A stretch of DNA of 32,874 bases from Algoriphagus sp. (GTDB lineage Bacteria > Bacteroidota > Bacteroidia > Cytophagales > Cyclobacteriaceae), in the NCBI GenBank assembly GCA_023653075.1, contig JAMNXQ010000023.1, forward strand, positions 1 through 32,874. The letters run 5' to 3'. A program made the position numbers and the translations under genes. Below, one piece after another: positions 8,812 to 17,316 of the stretch. The notes under the pieces were generated by a model. That model worked only from the letters and a program-made list of their open reading frames with translations. It did not search any database and was not told the DNA's origin. The stretch's first letter is position 1. Every line of letters starts with the position of its first letter.

Positions 8812-9678
8812 TTAGTAGCGCAACTTTTTCAAATAGGCGATACTCTTTGGTAAGGTCTCCAACTCCTTCTCACTCTCGTCCTCTACAAACATGTGCTTGA
8901 TCCCAATCTTATTGGCTTCACGCAAAATCCCCGGAAAATCAAGTTCTCCCTCTCCTAGCGGCACGTCATTTTCAGGGCCGGTAAGCCCAGTCATATCCTT
9001 TGGCGCTCCCTTTCTAAAATCTTTCAAGTGCAAGGATACCCAGCGCTTGCCGTATTTCTTAAGCAATCCTACAGGATCACCTCCCCCAAAATGTGTCCAC
9101 ATCACATCCATTTGTAAGGACACATAGTTGGGATCGGTATTCTCTACTAAGTAGTCAAATAAGGTGCCTTGGCCATAGGGCTGAAATTCATAGCCATGCA
9201 CATGGTACTTGAAGGTAATCCCATTTTCCTTCAATACTTTTCCTCCTGCATTGAAGGCCTTGATCGCACGGTCGGCATCGGCCTTGGAAAACTGTCCTCT
9301 TGCATGAGGAATCCAAGCGCACATCACATAGGAAGCCCCCAATGCTTTGGCACGGTCAGCAACCCCCTGAGGATCGCTCTCCAACTCCTCAAATCCCGAA
9401 CCCGTGGAAGGAATACTGATCCCTCGGTCAGCCAACATTTTCTTGAATTCCACAGGATCCACTCCCTGTGGCGCCCCTCCTTCATAGGTTTTAAATCCCA
9501 TTTTTTGGATGATATCCAGGGTCTCGGGAACCCCATTTTTCCATTGACCTCGAAAGGTGTAGGACGCAATGCCTAGAGGGGCTTGAAACAAGGGGTCTCC
9601 CTTTTTCTGAGCAGTCACTTGTTGTGGGGCAAAAAAGCCTACCAAAGCAAGAAGTAAAAGGATACAGGTGTTTTTCAT
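8812..9678 (-). CDS. Exported sugar phosphate isomerase/epimerase-like TIM-barrel protein
   Basis: Xylose-isomerase-like TIM-barrel protein, 288 aa from the ATG at 9678. That start places a signal peptide (MKNTCILLLLALVGFFAP...VTAQ) first; a frame extending to 9726 only adds non-signal residues. Conserved acidic and histidine residues of the fold are visible in YHVHGYEF, LQMDVMWTHFGGG, VSLHLKDF and MFVEDES, which usually bind a divalent metal. It is the last gene of an operon with the GMC oxidoreductase 56 bp upstream. Exported isomerase/epimerase-like proteins of this kind accompany 3-keto-glycoside pathways in Bacteroidota, where they may act on or cleave the keto-sugar. The substrate here is inferred, and the phosphate in the family name is probably not relevant in the periplasm. 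Confidence 0.85.
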   Translation of the reverse strand: MKNTCILLLLALVGFFAPQQVTAQKKGDPLFQAPLGIASYTFRGQWKNGVPETLDIIQKMGFKTYEGGAPQGVDPVEFKKMLADRGISIPSTGSGFEELESDPQGVADRAKALGASYVMCAWIPHARGQFSKADADRAIKAFNAGGKVLKENGITFKYHVHGYEFQPYGQGTLFDYLVENTDPNYVSLQMDVMWTHFGGGDPVGLLKKYGKRWVSLHLKDFRKGAPKDMTGLTGPENDVPLGEGELDFPGILREANKIGIKHMFVEDESEKELETLPKSIAYLKKLRY

Positions 9679-9733
9679 GGTATTTTGGGTTAGTGTCAAG
9701 TGTTTCAACAAAGTGGATTTTGCCACCTGTTGA

Positions 9734-11431
9734 TTACAAATTTTGTTTATTCAATTCCTCCACGGCATGGTTTGCCGCTCGAGCAGTCAAGGTCATAAAG
9801 GTTAAGGTCGGATTTTGCGTGCTGCCACTTGTCATGCAAGCCCCGTCTGACACAAATACATTCTTGCAGGCATGCAGTTGGTTAAACCCATTGAGTAAGG
9901 AAGTCTTGGGATCTCTTCCCATGCGCACTCCGCCCATCTCGTGTATATCCGAGCCTGGAGGTGCTCCAGTATCTTCCACCTTAATATTTTTGAAGCCCAT
10001 ACGTTCGTACATTTCAGTTTGCTGCTCCAGAAAATCCCGAGTCATTTTGTCGTCATTTTCTTTCCACTCTACGGAAAGGATGAGTTTTGGAATGCCGTAC
10101 TTGTCTTTTTCATCCTTGCTCAGCCGCAGGTGATTGGATTCTTCAGGCACCATCTCCCCTTGCATCCAAGCTGCCATTCCCCACATACCATAACCTGGAT
10201 TTAACAACTTTTCCCGTAGGGCATCTCCAATCAGCTCTCCATTGCCATCCAGCTGCCTGTTGGCAGACATCCCAATAGCATAGCCACGAAGGAAATTCGT
10301 CTCTTGGCTGTAAACATTCCGGAAGCGCGGCACATAAGCATGCCCTGGGTTCCTTCCCAGATTCACCTGATCCAGAAAGCCCTCAAAGGTTGCATAACCC
10401 TTGCCTCGGTAATTGTGGCAGGTCATAAATTTCCCCATCAAACCATTGTCATTCCCAAGCCCGTTGGGAAAGCGGCTAGAGGTGGAATTGAGCAGAATGG
10501 AGTTGCTATTAATCGTGGATGCATTTACGAAAATGATTTTTGCATAAAACTCGATGGACTCCTGAGTCAAGCGATCGATCACCCGCACCCCAATGGCCTT
10601 GCCTTTTTGTTCGTCGTAAATAATCGACTCCACCACCGAATCAGGACGCAGAGTCAGGTTACCGGTCTTCTCCGCCCAAGGCAAAGTAGATGCATTGGCT
10701 GAAAAATAACCTCCATAGATGCAGCCTCGATTGCACATGTTCTGACTGAGGCATTTGGATCTTCCTTGGTCTCGGTGAATCTGTTGGGGATCGGTGAGGT
10801 GCGCACAGCGACCCTGCACCAAATGCCGCTCGGAACCGTACATTTCCTTGAGCTTCTCCTTGTAATACCTCTCCACGCAACTGAGTTCAAAACCCGGCTG
10901 TACGATCTGGTCCGGAAGCACATCCAAGCCATCTCGATTGCCGGCAAAGCCCACAAAAGCCTCCACATAGGAGTACCAAGGCTCCATATCTTTGTACCGG
11001 ATGGGCCAATCCACTGCATAGCCATCTCGAGCCGGTCCCTCAAAATCAAAGTCAGACCAGCGCTGCGTTCCTCGGGCCCAGAGCAGGGACTTGCCTCCAA
11101 CATGATAGCCTCTAAACCAGCGGAATGGTTTTTCTTCGATGTAAGGCTGCTCATCTTCTGCGAGTGCCCAATGCATGGTCTCCTCCCGCTTCCAGTTGGC
11201 TGCGCCCAATCCAGATCGTTTTTCAATAGGTACGGCTCCTCGAAACTCAAATTCCCAGGGTGCCTTGGAGGCAGTTGGGTAATCTTCGATATGTCGGACC
11301 ATTCGCCCACGTTCTAAAACCAGGGTTTTCAGTCCTTTTTCTGTGAGCTCTTTCGCGGCCCATCCTCCAGAAGCCCCAGAGCCGATGACAATGGCATCGT
11401 AGGTTCGTTTTGCTTTTGAATCTTGCAACAT
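9734..11431 (-). CDS. GMC-family FAD oxidoreductase (glycoside 3-dehydrogenase-like large subunit)
   Basis: FAD-dependent GMC oxidoreductase of 565 aa. The dinucleotide motif is at 14-23 (IVIGSGASGG). The C-terminal catalytic region holds a His in DIHEMGGVRMG and an Asn in GSTQNPTLT. C227, C233 and C237 form a C-x5-C-x3-C cluster, like the iron-sulphur ligands I recall from bacterial FAD-glucose dehydrogenase catalytic subunits. It has no signal peptide, and the gene 6 bp upstream encodes a Tat-signal small subunit, so export by piggy-back is expected. This large/small subunit layout matches glucoside 3-dehydrogenases and sorbitol or gluconate dehydrogenases. Oxidation of a sugar hydroxyl to a keto group is the likely reaction. 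The electron-accepting cytochrome c is not encoded nearby. Confidence 0.9.
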   Translation of the reverse strand: MLQDSKAKRTYDAIVIGSGASGGWAAKELTEKGLKTLVLERGRMVRHIEDYPTASKAPWEFEFRGAVPIEKRSGLGAANWKREETMHWALAEDEQPYIEEKPFRWFRGYHVGGKSLLWARGTQRWSDFDFEGPARDGYAVDWPIRYKDMEPWYSYVEAFVGFAGNRDGLDVLPDQIVQPGFELSCVERYYKEKLKEMYGSERHLVQGRCAHLTDPQQIHRDQGRSKCLSQNMCNRGCIYGGYFSANASTLPWAEKTGNLTLRPDSVVESIIYDEQKGKAIGVRVIDRLTQESIEFYAKIIFVNASTINSNSILLNSTSSRFPNGLGNDNGLMGKFMTCHNYRGKGYATFEGFLDQVNLGRNPGHAYVPRFRNVYSQETNFLRGYAIGMSANRQLDGNGELIGDALREKLLNPGYGMWGMAAWMQGEMVPEESNHLRLSKDEKDKYGIPKLILSVEWKENDDKMTRDFLEQQTEMYERMGFKNIKVEDTGAPPGSDIHEMGGVRMGRDPKTSLLNGFNQLHACKNVFVSDGACMTSGSTQNPTLTFMTLTARAANHAVEELNKQNL

Positions 11432-11437
11432 CCTTAG

Positions 11438-11968
11438 TTAAGCCTTTTGGGCAGGCTCCTCCACACAGCCACTGTAAAATCCTGGAGCCACCTGATAGCC
11501 CAAGTGATCGACCATCACTTCTCGAACAGTCGTAAATCCAAAAATGGTATTAGATCGAATGAGTTCGTAGAATTTCTTTTGATTCTCGTTTTCTGTCTTG
11601 GAATATTCTCCCAAAATCACTTCCCTTTCCTGCTTTGGAAGTGCTGCAAAACCCCGCTTCTCCAAACCATTTAACTCCTGGATTAAGATTTCTTGTTCTT
11701 CCTTTTCCAGACACTTTTCAAAAAATTTAATCAAAAACTGGTCAGTTCCTGTGCTCAAGGCACCAATAGGCGCAGCTCCTGAACCAGCAGGAGGTCCTTC
11801 TGGAATCAGGGTGTCCGCCAAGGAAGTGATAAGTTGCTCTTGATCATAGGTGAAAAACCCAGCATGGGTCAGGCGATCTAGGATCTGCCATTTCCAGTCC
11901 ACCAAGGCAAGCCCTGCGATTCCGGCCCCGGCAGCGCCGAGGAGTTTTAAGGAGGTACGTCTTTGCAT
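11438..11968 (-). CDS. Gluconate 2-dehydrogenase subunit 3 family protein (Tat signal)
   Basis: Small subunit of 176 aa that partners GMC dehydrogenases. The N terminus has a twin-arginine motif (QRRTSLKLLG) followed by a hydrophobic Ala/Gly-rich stretch to about residue 24. The body (LITSLADTLIPEGPPAGSGAAPIG and later FTTVREVMVDHLGY) matches the family. In studied dehydrogenases this subunit is needed for folding and Tat export of the flavoprotein. It is first in the operon, with the GMC gene 6 bp downstream. A TATATTGG box at 11999-12006 may be its -7 promoter element. Confidence 0.9.
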   Translation of the reverse strand: MQRRTSLKLLGAAGAGIAGLALVDWKWQILDRLTHAGFFTYDQEQLITSLADTLIPEGPPAGSGAAPIGALSTGTDQFLIKFFEKCLEKEEQEILIQELNGLEKRGFAALPKQEREVILGEYSKTENENQKKFYELIRSNTIFGFTTVREVMVDHLGYQVAPGFYSGCVEEPAQKA

Positions 11969-11998
11969 AATTAGAAGTCAGGCGAAAAGAAACCCATT

Positions 11999-12032
11999 CC
12001 AATATACTTGTTTTGAAAAAAAACTGCACAAA
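11999..12032 (-). promoter_or_regulatory. Candidate promoter for the GMC dehydrogenase operon
   Basis: On the minus strand a TATATTGG box (11999-12006, 7 of 8 to the Bacteroidota -7 consensus TAnnTTTG) lies about 30 bp before the small-subunit ATG. A TTTG (12029-12032) sits 22 bp upstream, slightly longer than usual. The same TATATTGG occurs ahead of the GLPGLI gene. Confidence 0.35.
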
Positions 12033-12070
12033 AAAAAGCTGGAATTCCACCGATGGAAATCCCAGCTTTT
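12030..12070 (-). terminator. Terminator after the M20D amidohydrolase gene
   Basis: An imperfect hairpin (AAGCTGG...TTCCA with TGGAA...CCAGCTT, about 12036-12065) is followed on the minus strand by a run of eight T residues. It begins about 20 bases after the stop at 12089 and separates that gene from the dehydrogenase operon. Confidence 0.8.
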
Positions 12071-12088
12071 CAACTCAAGGCTTGGAAA

Positions 12089-13513
12089 TTACTTTCTGTA
12101 GTCCAAAGGAGCCTCTCGGTTTCCTACCAAAGCTTTGTAAGTAAACCCTTCCCCTCTTCGGGTATTGAGTTCCTGCAAGGCTTGTCCAGTAACAGATGGA
12201 TTGTTGAAAATATCCATAGCTGTCAAGGTCAAGGTTTTGGCTGCCACCATCATGCCCTTTTGGCCAATGCTCATACCTCCAGCGGCTACTGCCTGCCAGG
12301 TGTGGGCAGAGGTACCCGGTACCCAAGTGGCGGTACCCAAACCAACAGTCGGTACCAGCCAGCTGATATCCCCCACGTCAGTGGATCCTCCTCCACCTTC
12401 TTCTCTTACGACAAAGGGAGTGATTTTGGTCGCATCCGCAGGATTAGCCTTCACACCTTCTGGGAAGGTTTTGATGATGTCTTCGGCAAATTTACGCTCC
12501 TCTTCGTTGTAGGTGACGCCACCGATTTTTTCTAAGTTTTTGTGCATGATACGTGCCAGGGTCTCGTTGGGAAGCAAGTTGTACACCCCATTAATCACCT
12601 CGTATTCCATGCGAGTTTGCGTTCCCAAAGCTGCACCTTCAGCTGCTTTGACCATGCGGTCAAAAATCTGTTGCACGACCAAGGCATCGGGATGACGCAC
12701 GTAGTGGTAGGATTCGGCAAATGCCGGCACCACGTTAGGTGCTTCTCCACCTCTAGTGATCACGTAGTGCATGCGAGTTTCCATAGGGACATGCTCTCGC
12801 ATCAAGTTGACCATAAAGTTCATCGCCTCTACCGCATCCAAGGCAGACTTGCCGCGCTCTGGAGCTGCTGCTGCGTGCGAAGCTTCTCCATAAAATCGAA
12901 ATTTGGTGGAGATATTAGCTAGAGAGGAAGTAGCTCCAGCTGCATTTTGGGAGCTTGGGTGCCAGTGAAGCATGGCGTCCACATCCTGGATCAAGCCAGC
13001 GCGTGCCATGTATACCTTGCCTCCACCCCCTTCTTCGGCTGGGGTTCCGTACACTCGAACGGTACCTTTAATTTTATTGGCTTTCATCCAATCCATCACG
13101 GAGATCCCTGCAGCTACAGAAGCCGCACCAAAGAGGTGGTGTCCACAGGCATGGCCTGCACCACCCACCACTACGGGTTTGCGGAAAGCTACTGCTTCCT
13201 GGGATACTCCCGGGAGCGCATCAAATTCGGCCATGATTCCAATCACTGGCTTTCCAGATCCATACTCAGCCACAAAGGCTGTCGGAATATTTGCTACTCC
13301 AGCAGTAACTTTAAATCCTGCATCGGAGAGCGTTTTTTGAAGCAATTGGGAGGAATTTTTTTCGAGATACCCCAGTTCTGGATTGCTCCAGATTTGGCGG
13401 GCCAAATCTCCATAGAAATCAGCCTTTGCATCCAACTTGGATAGGATTTCCTTTTCTTGTGCGAAGACGCTGAATACAGGAAAGAGGAAAATGAGTACGA
13501 GTAGTTTTTTCAT
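12089..13513 (-). CDS. Secreted M20D amidohydrolase (AbgB-like)
   Basis: Metal-dependent amidohydrolase of 474 aa, related to the p-aminobenzoyl-glutamate hydrolase subunit B group of peptidase family M20. The ATG at 13513 gives a signal peptide (MKKLLVLIFLFPVFSVFAQ); the frame extends upstream without one. Motifs are NPELGYLE, AEFDALPG, GHACGHHLFGA (metal ligands), and EEGGGGKVYMARAG with its acidic pair. The WHPSS and EASHAAAAPERGKSALDA segments belong to the dimerisation part. Many E. coli-type relatives are cytoplasmic, so the export signal is notable and suggests an extracytoplasmic amide or peptide substrate. It faces away from the acylase gene across a 209-bp gap that I find free of a clear consensus promoter. 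Confidence 0.92.
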   Translation of the reverse strand: MKKLLVLIFLFPVFSVFAQEKEILSKLDAKADFYGDLARQIWSNPELGYLEKNSSQLLQKTLSDAGFKVTAGVANIPTAFVAEYGSGKPVIGIMAEFDALPGVSQEAVAFRKPVVVGGAGHACGHHLFGAASVAAGISVMDWMKANKIKGTVRVYGTPAEEGGGGKVYMARAGLIQDVDAMLHWHPSSQNAAGATSSLANISTKFRFYGEASHAAAAPERGKSALDAVEAMNFMVNLMREHVPMETRMHYVITRGGEAPNVVPAFAESYHYVRHPDALVVQQIFDRMVKAAEGAALGTQTRMEYEVINGVYNLLPNETLARIMHKNLEKIGGVTYNEEERKFAEDIIKTFPEGVKANPADATKITPFVVREEGGGGSTDVGDISWLVPTVGLGTATWVPGTSAHTWQAVAAGGMSIGQKGMMVAAKTLTLTAMDIFNNPSVTGQALQELNTRRGEGFTYKALVGNREAPLDYRK

Positions 13514-13722
13514 AGGTCTAAACTTAATGGCATGAAAATAGAAATAGTTTTCTTCAATAGGTAATTTTTGTGACCAACGGGCTGAGCCAACCTCCGAAAT
13601 ACCTTTGCGAAGTTTTCGGCAATCCACTAGATCCTTCGGCTAGGAAGGAACTAGGGAAACTTGTCAAGCATTGCTGATAATTTCAGGTGAACGCTTAACT
13701 TTCATCCAGTTTGCATCACCCC

Positions 13723-15810
13723 ATGAAAAACACAACCTTCCTTTTCTTGATTGGGATCTTCCTAATCTCCTGCCAACGAGTTCACCAGCATTCGGGCTGG
13801 AATACAAAAAACGTTCAAATCGCTCGTGATGAATTTGGGGTTCCCCATATTTTCGGACAATCCGATGCGGATGCAGCTTACGGGCTGGCTTGGGCCCATT
13901 CAGAGGACGACTTTGAAACGATCCAAAAAACAGTCCTTGCCGGCAAAGGACTCGCGGGTAGAGTATTTGGCGAAGAAGGAGCGGCTATCGATTTTTTTGT
14001 GCACCTCTTAGATACCAAAGAAATCGCCAAGGCGAAGTACGAATCGAGCTTTTCCCCAGAATTCAAAAAAGTCCTGGAAGGCTATGCAGCTGGATTGAAT
14101 GACTATGCTTTTCACCACCCGGAGGAACTGCTCTATGCACCTGCATTTCCCATTACCCCTCAAGAAATCAGTTCCGCCTACATTCTCTCTTTGGCGCAAA
14201 TGGCGGGTGCAGATCGGGCTGTACAAGCGATTTTTAACGGTACAGTCCCAAAAATCGCCGAAGACTCCCTTCCCAAAGGCTCCAATGCCATTGCCATCCA
14301 CCCCTCTCGTACCGATTCGGGCGAGGCCTTTCTAGCCATCAACTCCCACCAACCCTTGGAAGGGCCAGTAGCTTGGTATGAGGCGCATATCCATTCGGAA
14401 GAAGGCTGGAATGCCCTTGGAGGACTTTTTCCCGGAGGGGCCATGATCTTCCATGGAGTCAACGAGCATTTGGGCTGGGCACATACGGTCAACTCCCCCG
14501 ACTTGCTGGACCTGTACCAACTCGAACTAGATCCCGAGGATCCTTCCCGGTATCGAGTAGATGGGGAATGGCTGACGCTGGAAGAAAAAATAGTCTGGCT
14601 GAAAGTAAAATTCTGGGACTGGATCACCATCCCGGTACCCCAAACCGTTTGGAAATCCATCTACGGCCCTACGCTGGTTACGGAAAAGGGTGCATTTGCC
14701 ATCCGAATGGGGACGTTGGATCGTATCGGGGCACCAGAGCAGTGGTGGCGCATGAACAAAGCCAGCAGCTTCCAAGAATGGAAGTCTGCCATGTCCACTT
14801 TGCAGCTTCCCAACTTCAATACGGTCTATGCCGATCGATACGACACCATTTATTACGTAAGCAATGCGCTATTACCCAAGCGCGTTCCCGGAATAGACCA
14901 TAGCGAAACGGTACCTGGAAATCGTTCGGATGTGGCATGGAAGGACTATCATTCCTTCGAGGAACTCCCGCAGCAGCTCAACCCTGCCACGGGCTACCTT
15001 TACAATACCAATCATTCTCCATTCAAGGCAGGAGACCTTGCGGATACCCTAGCAGCTGCTGCTCACCCTCAGGAAATGGGATTCGACTTGCGGGACAACA
15101 ACCGATCCAAGCGCTTTCGGGAGTTGATGACTGAGGAAGGAAAAATCTCCTGGCAGCAATTCAATCAGATCAAGTTTGACCAAACGCTCCCCAAAGACTT
15201 GGCTTTCCGAACCAATTTGCAAGCCCTTTTTACGATCAATCCCGAGAAATACCCAGAACTGAAGTCACAAATCAATGCGCTCACCACTTGGAATAAGGAA
15301 GCCGATGTAAACAGTCAAGGAGCGGCGCTTTTTGCCTTTGTTTACTATTACTGGTGGGATGAGTTTACCAAGACAGGGAGATCCATCGATACGGTGATTA
15401 CGGAAAAAGAAGCGGTTCAAAGTTTGCAGGCAGCCAAAACTCACTTTCAAACCCACTTTGGAAAAGAACTGGTAGCACTTGGGGAATACCAGAAGCTCGT
15501 ACGTGGAGACAAGGTCCTTCCACTTTGGGGCATTGACGATGTACTGACCACCATCCGCTCTACGGCTTGGGAGAAAGGAATGCGCAAAGCCGCACAGGGA
15601 GAATCCTACATTTTGATGGCTCGCTTTGGAAAAGGACTGCCTGTATTGGAAAGCATCAACGTGTATGGAGCGAGCAACCGCCCCGATTCCCCACACTATG
15701 CCGACCAAATGGAGCGCTTTGTGTCCAGGGAACTCAAACCGATGACCCTGGACAAGAAAACAGTGCTTCAAACCGCAAAGCGTGTCTACCACCCTGGGGA
15801 CAAACACTAG
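13723..15810 (+). CDS. Penicillin acylase family (S45) lipoprotein
   Basis: Ntn-hydrolase of the penicillin/acyl-homoserine-lactone acylase family, 695 aa from the ATG at 13723 (an upstream TTG is less likely). A lipobox LISC places the acylated Cys at residue 17, so it is a membrane-anchored lipoprotein. The autocatalytic cleavage point is probably before S187 (KGSNAIAIHPSRT), which would be the N-terminal nucleophile of the beta chain. The N-terminal RDEFGVPHIFG and GLAWAHSEDDFETIQ and the later HGVNEHLGWAHTVNSPD are characteristic. Substrates in the family range from beta-lactams to N-acyl-homoserine lactones and other N-acyl amides, and I cannot choose among them. No obvious terminator follows, and the oxidoreductase gene starts 95 bp downstream in the same direction. 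Confidence 0.92.
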   Translation: MKNTTFLFLIGIFLISCQRVHQHSGWNTKNVQIARDEFGVPHIFGQSDADAAYGLAWAHSEDDFETIQKTVLAGKGLAGRVFGEEGAAIDFFVHLLDTKEIAKAKYESSFSPEFKKVLEGYAAGLNDYAFHHPEELLYAPAFPITPQEISSAYILSLAQMAGADRAVQAIFNGTVPKIAEDSLPKGSNAIAIHPSRTDSGEAFLAINSHQPLEGPVAWYEAHIHSEEGWNALGGLFPGGAMIFHGVNEHLGWAHTVNSPDLLDLYQLELDPEDPSRYRVDGEWLTLEEKIVWLKVKFWDWITIPVPQTVWKSIYGPTLVTEKGAFAIRMGTLDRIGAPEQWWRMNKASSFQEWKSAMSTLQLPNFNTVYADRYDTIYYVSNALLPKRVPGIDHSETVPGNRSDVAWKDYHSFEELPQQLNPATGYLYNTNHSPFKAGDLADTLAAAAHPQEMGFDLRDNNRSKRFRELMTEEGKISWQQFNQIKFDQTLPKDLAFRTNLQALFTINPEKYPELKSQINALTTWNKEADVNSQGAALFAFVYYYWWDEFTKTGRSIDTVITEKEAVQSLQAAKTHFQTHFGKELVALGEYQKLVRGDKVLPLWGIDDVLTTIRSTAWEKGMRKAAQGESYILMARFGKGLPVLESINVYGASNRPDSPHYADQMERFVSRELKPMTLDKKTVLQTAKRVYHPGDKH

Positions 15811-15847
15811 TACGCTAATTACTCCTAAACCATTCTTCCCAAATCGA

Positions 15848-15878
15848 TTTGCAAAAAAGGGGGCTTTTCGTAAATTCA
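15848..15878 (+). promoter_or_regulatory. Candidate Bacteroidota-type promoter for the Gfo/Idh/MocA gene
   Basis: TTTG (15848-15851), 19 bp, then TAAATTCA (15871-15878, 6 of 8 to TAnnTTTG), ending 27 bp before the ATG at 15906. The spacing fits the -33/-7 arrangement known for this phylum. Confidence 0.4.
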
Positions 15879-15905
15879 TAAGCATCAATCTAACGGACAC
15901 CTACT

Positions 15906-17273
15906 ATGAACGAATTGAATCGGAGAGAATTCCTCAAAGGCTCTAGCGCCCTACTCACCTTGGCAAGTTTTGGCTTGTTGGGAATGGATTTTAATACCAA
16001 ATCGGGCCCCTTGAAGGTAGCCTTGATTGGCGCGGGTTGGTACGGAAAATCCGATCTATTTCGATTGATTCAGGTAGCCGATGTGGAGGTGGTAGCCCTT
16101 TGTGATGTAGATAAAAAAATGTTGACCGCAGCTGGGGAACTCGTGGGGCAGCGACAAAAATCAAAGAAAGTACCCGAACTGTTTGAGGATTACCGAGAGC
16201 TACTCCAAAGTCATGCCTGCGATTTGGTGTTGATCGGTTCACCTGACCACTGGCATGCCTTGCAAGCCATTGAAGCGATGAAGTCTGGCGCACACGTCTA
16301 CCTACAAAAGCCGATTTCTGTGGATGTGATAGAAGGAGAGGCTATCGTGGCGGCAGCTCGAAAGTACAAGCGCGTTTGCCAGATTGGTACCCAACGAAGA
16401 AGTACCCCACATTTGATTGCAGCGAAAAAGCAAATTATTGACAGTGGACTTCTGGGTAAAATCAGCCATGCTGAAGTAAGTTGCTACTACCACATGCGCG
16501 CCAATGGAAACCCTCCGGAAGAAGCTGTTCCAGATTTTTTCAATTACGACTTTTGGACTGGACCTGCTCCAATGCGACCATACGATGGACTGCCCCACAC
16601 CCGCTGGTGGAGGACCTTTATGGAATATGGCAATGGCATCCCTGGAGACATGTGCGTACACATGTTGGACACGGTGCGCTGGATGCTCAAGCTGGGATGG
16701 CCTACGCAAATCACCGCCACTGGGGGAATCTATGTTCAAAAAGAGGGAAAATCCAACATTGCAGATACCCAAACCGCCATTTTTGAATTTCCGGAACTTC
16801 AGGTAGTCTGGCAGCACCGCACCTGGGGCAATGCCCCAGATCCAGAATATCCCTGGGCTTTCAAGATTTATGGAGAAAAGGGAATGCTCGCAGGAAGTAC
16901 GATGAAAGCTGACTTCTATCCAACGGACTCCAAAGCAGAGAAAATCCACTTCGATTGTGTCTTTGAAAAAGAACAGTATCCTGAAGAATTGACCGAAGAC
17001 CGCATTGAGCTGAATGCCTCTCCTGCCACTCGACTTCATATGAAAGACTGGCTAGAGGCCATTGACAAAGACAGTTTACCGGTCGCCGATGTGGAAGAAG
17101 GGCATATCTCTACTGCGTCCTGTATTTTGGCCAATATATCCATGGAACTTGGGGGCCGACCACTGAAGTATGATTCAAAAACAAGGACTGTCATAAATGA
17201 CCCAGAGGCCACTGCCAAATTACGAAGACCTTATCGGGGTACTTGGAAACATCCTGAACCCGATACGATTTAA
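15906..17273 (+). CDS. Gfo/Idh/MocA family oxidoreductase with Tat signal
   Basis: NAD(P)-dependent sugar oxidoreductase-like protein of 455 aa. The N terminus has a twin-arginine motif (NRREFLKGSS) and a hydrophobic stretch to about residue 26. The Rossmann motif is ALIGAGWYG (residues 39-47), followed by ALCDVD, PDHWH, and the family lysine in YLQKPISV (K135), where EKP is usual. The C-terminal domain has WTGPAPMRPYDGLPHTRWW and GNGIPGDMCVHMLDTVRWML. Tat export of a dinucleotide enzyme implies a tightly bound cofactor, as in glucose-fructose oxidoreductase. It may interconvert hydroxyl and keto sugars or act as a redox-neutral glycoside hydrolase. The GMC dehydrogenase operon 4 kb away suggests, but does not prove, a shared pathway. 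Confidence 0.92.
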   Translation: MNELNRREFLKGSSALLTLASFGLLGMDFNTKSGPLKVALIGAGWYGKSDLFRLIQVADVEVVALCDVDKKMLTAAGELVGQRQKSKKVPELFEDYRELLQSHACDLVLIGSPDHWHALQAIEAMKSGAHVYLQKPISVDVIEGEAIVAAARKYKRVCQIGTQRRSTPHLIAAKKQIIDSGLLGKISHAEVSCYYHMRANGNPPEEAVPDFFNYDFWTGPAPMRPYDGLPHTRWWRTFMEYGNGIPGDMCVHMLDTVRWMLKLGWPTQITATGGIYVQKEGKSNIADTQTAIFEFPELQVVWQHRTWGNAPDPEYPWAFKIYGEKGMLAGSTMKADFYPTDSKAEKIHFDCVFEKEQYPEELTEDRIELNASPATRLHMKDWLEAIDKDSLPVADVEEGHISTASCILANISMELGGRPLKYDSKTRTVINDPEATAKLRRPYRGTWKHPEPDTI

Positions 17274-17316
17274 GCAGAAGGCCTGAAACTTAGGAGTTAC
17301 TATCCTTACCCAAACT

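Noticed and set aside
9679-9726. N-terminal extension of the isomerase frame
   Set aside because: The signal peptide starts at the internal ATG (9678), and the extra 16 residues would bury it. The same reasoning removed extensions at 13514-13627 (amidohydrolase), 27874-28056 (amidohydrolase) and 23893-23925 (dioxygenase).
13723-15810. Acylase as a beta-lactam resistance gene
   Set aside because: The family name reflects the first substrate studied; most members act on other N-acyl compounds, and nothing here points to antibiotics.
16302-17039. 245-codon open frame on the minus strand inside the Gfo/Idh/MocA gene
   Set aside because: It is antisense to a gene with clear motifs throughout and has no family resemblance. 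The same holds for 15265-15900 and 14178-14660 (antisense to the acylase) and 10654-11310 (same strand, other frame of the GMC gene).
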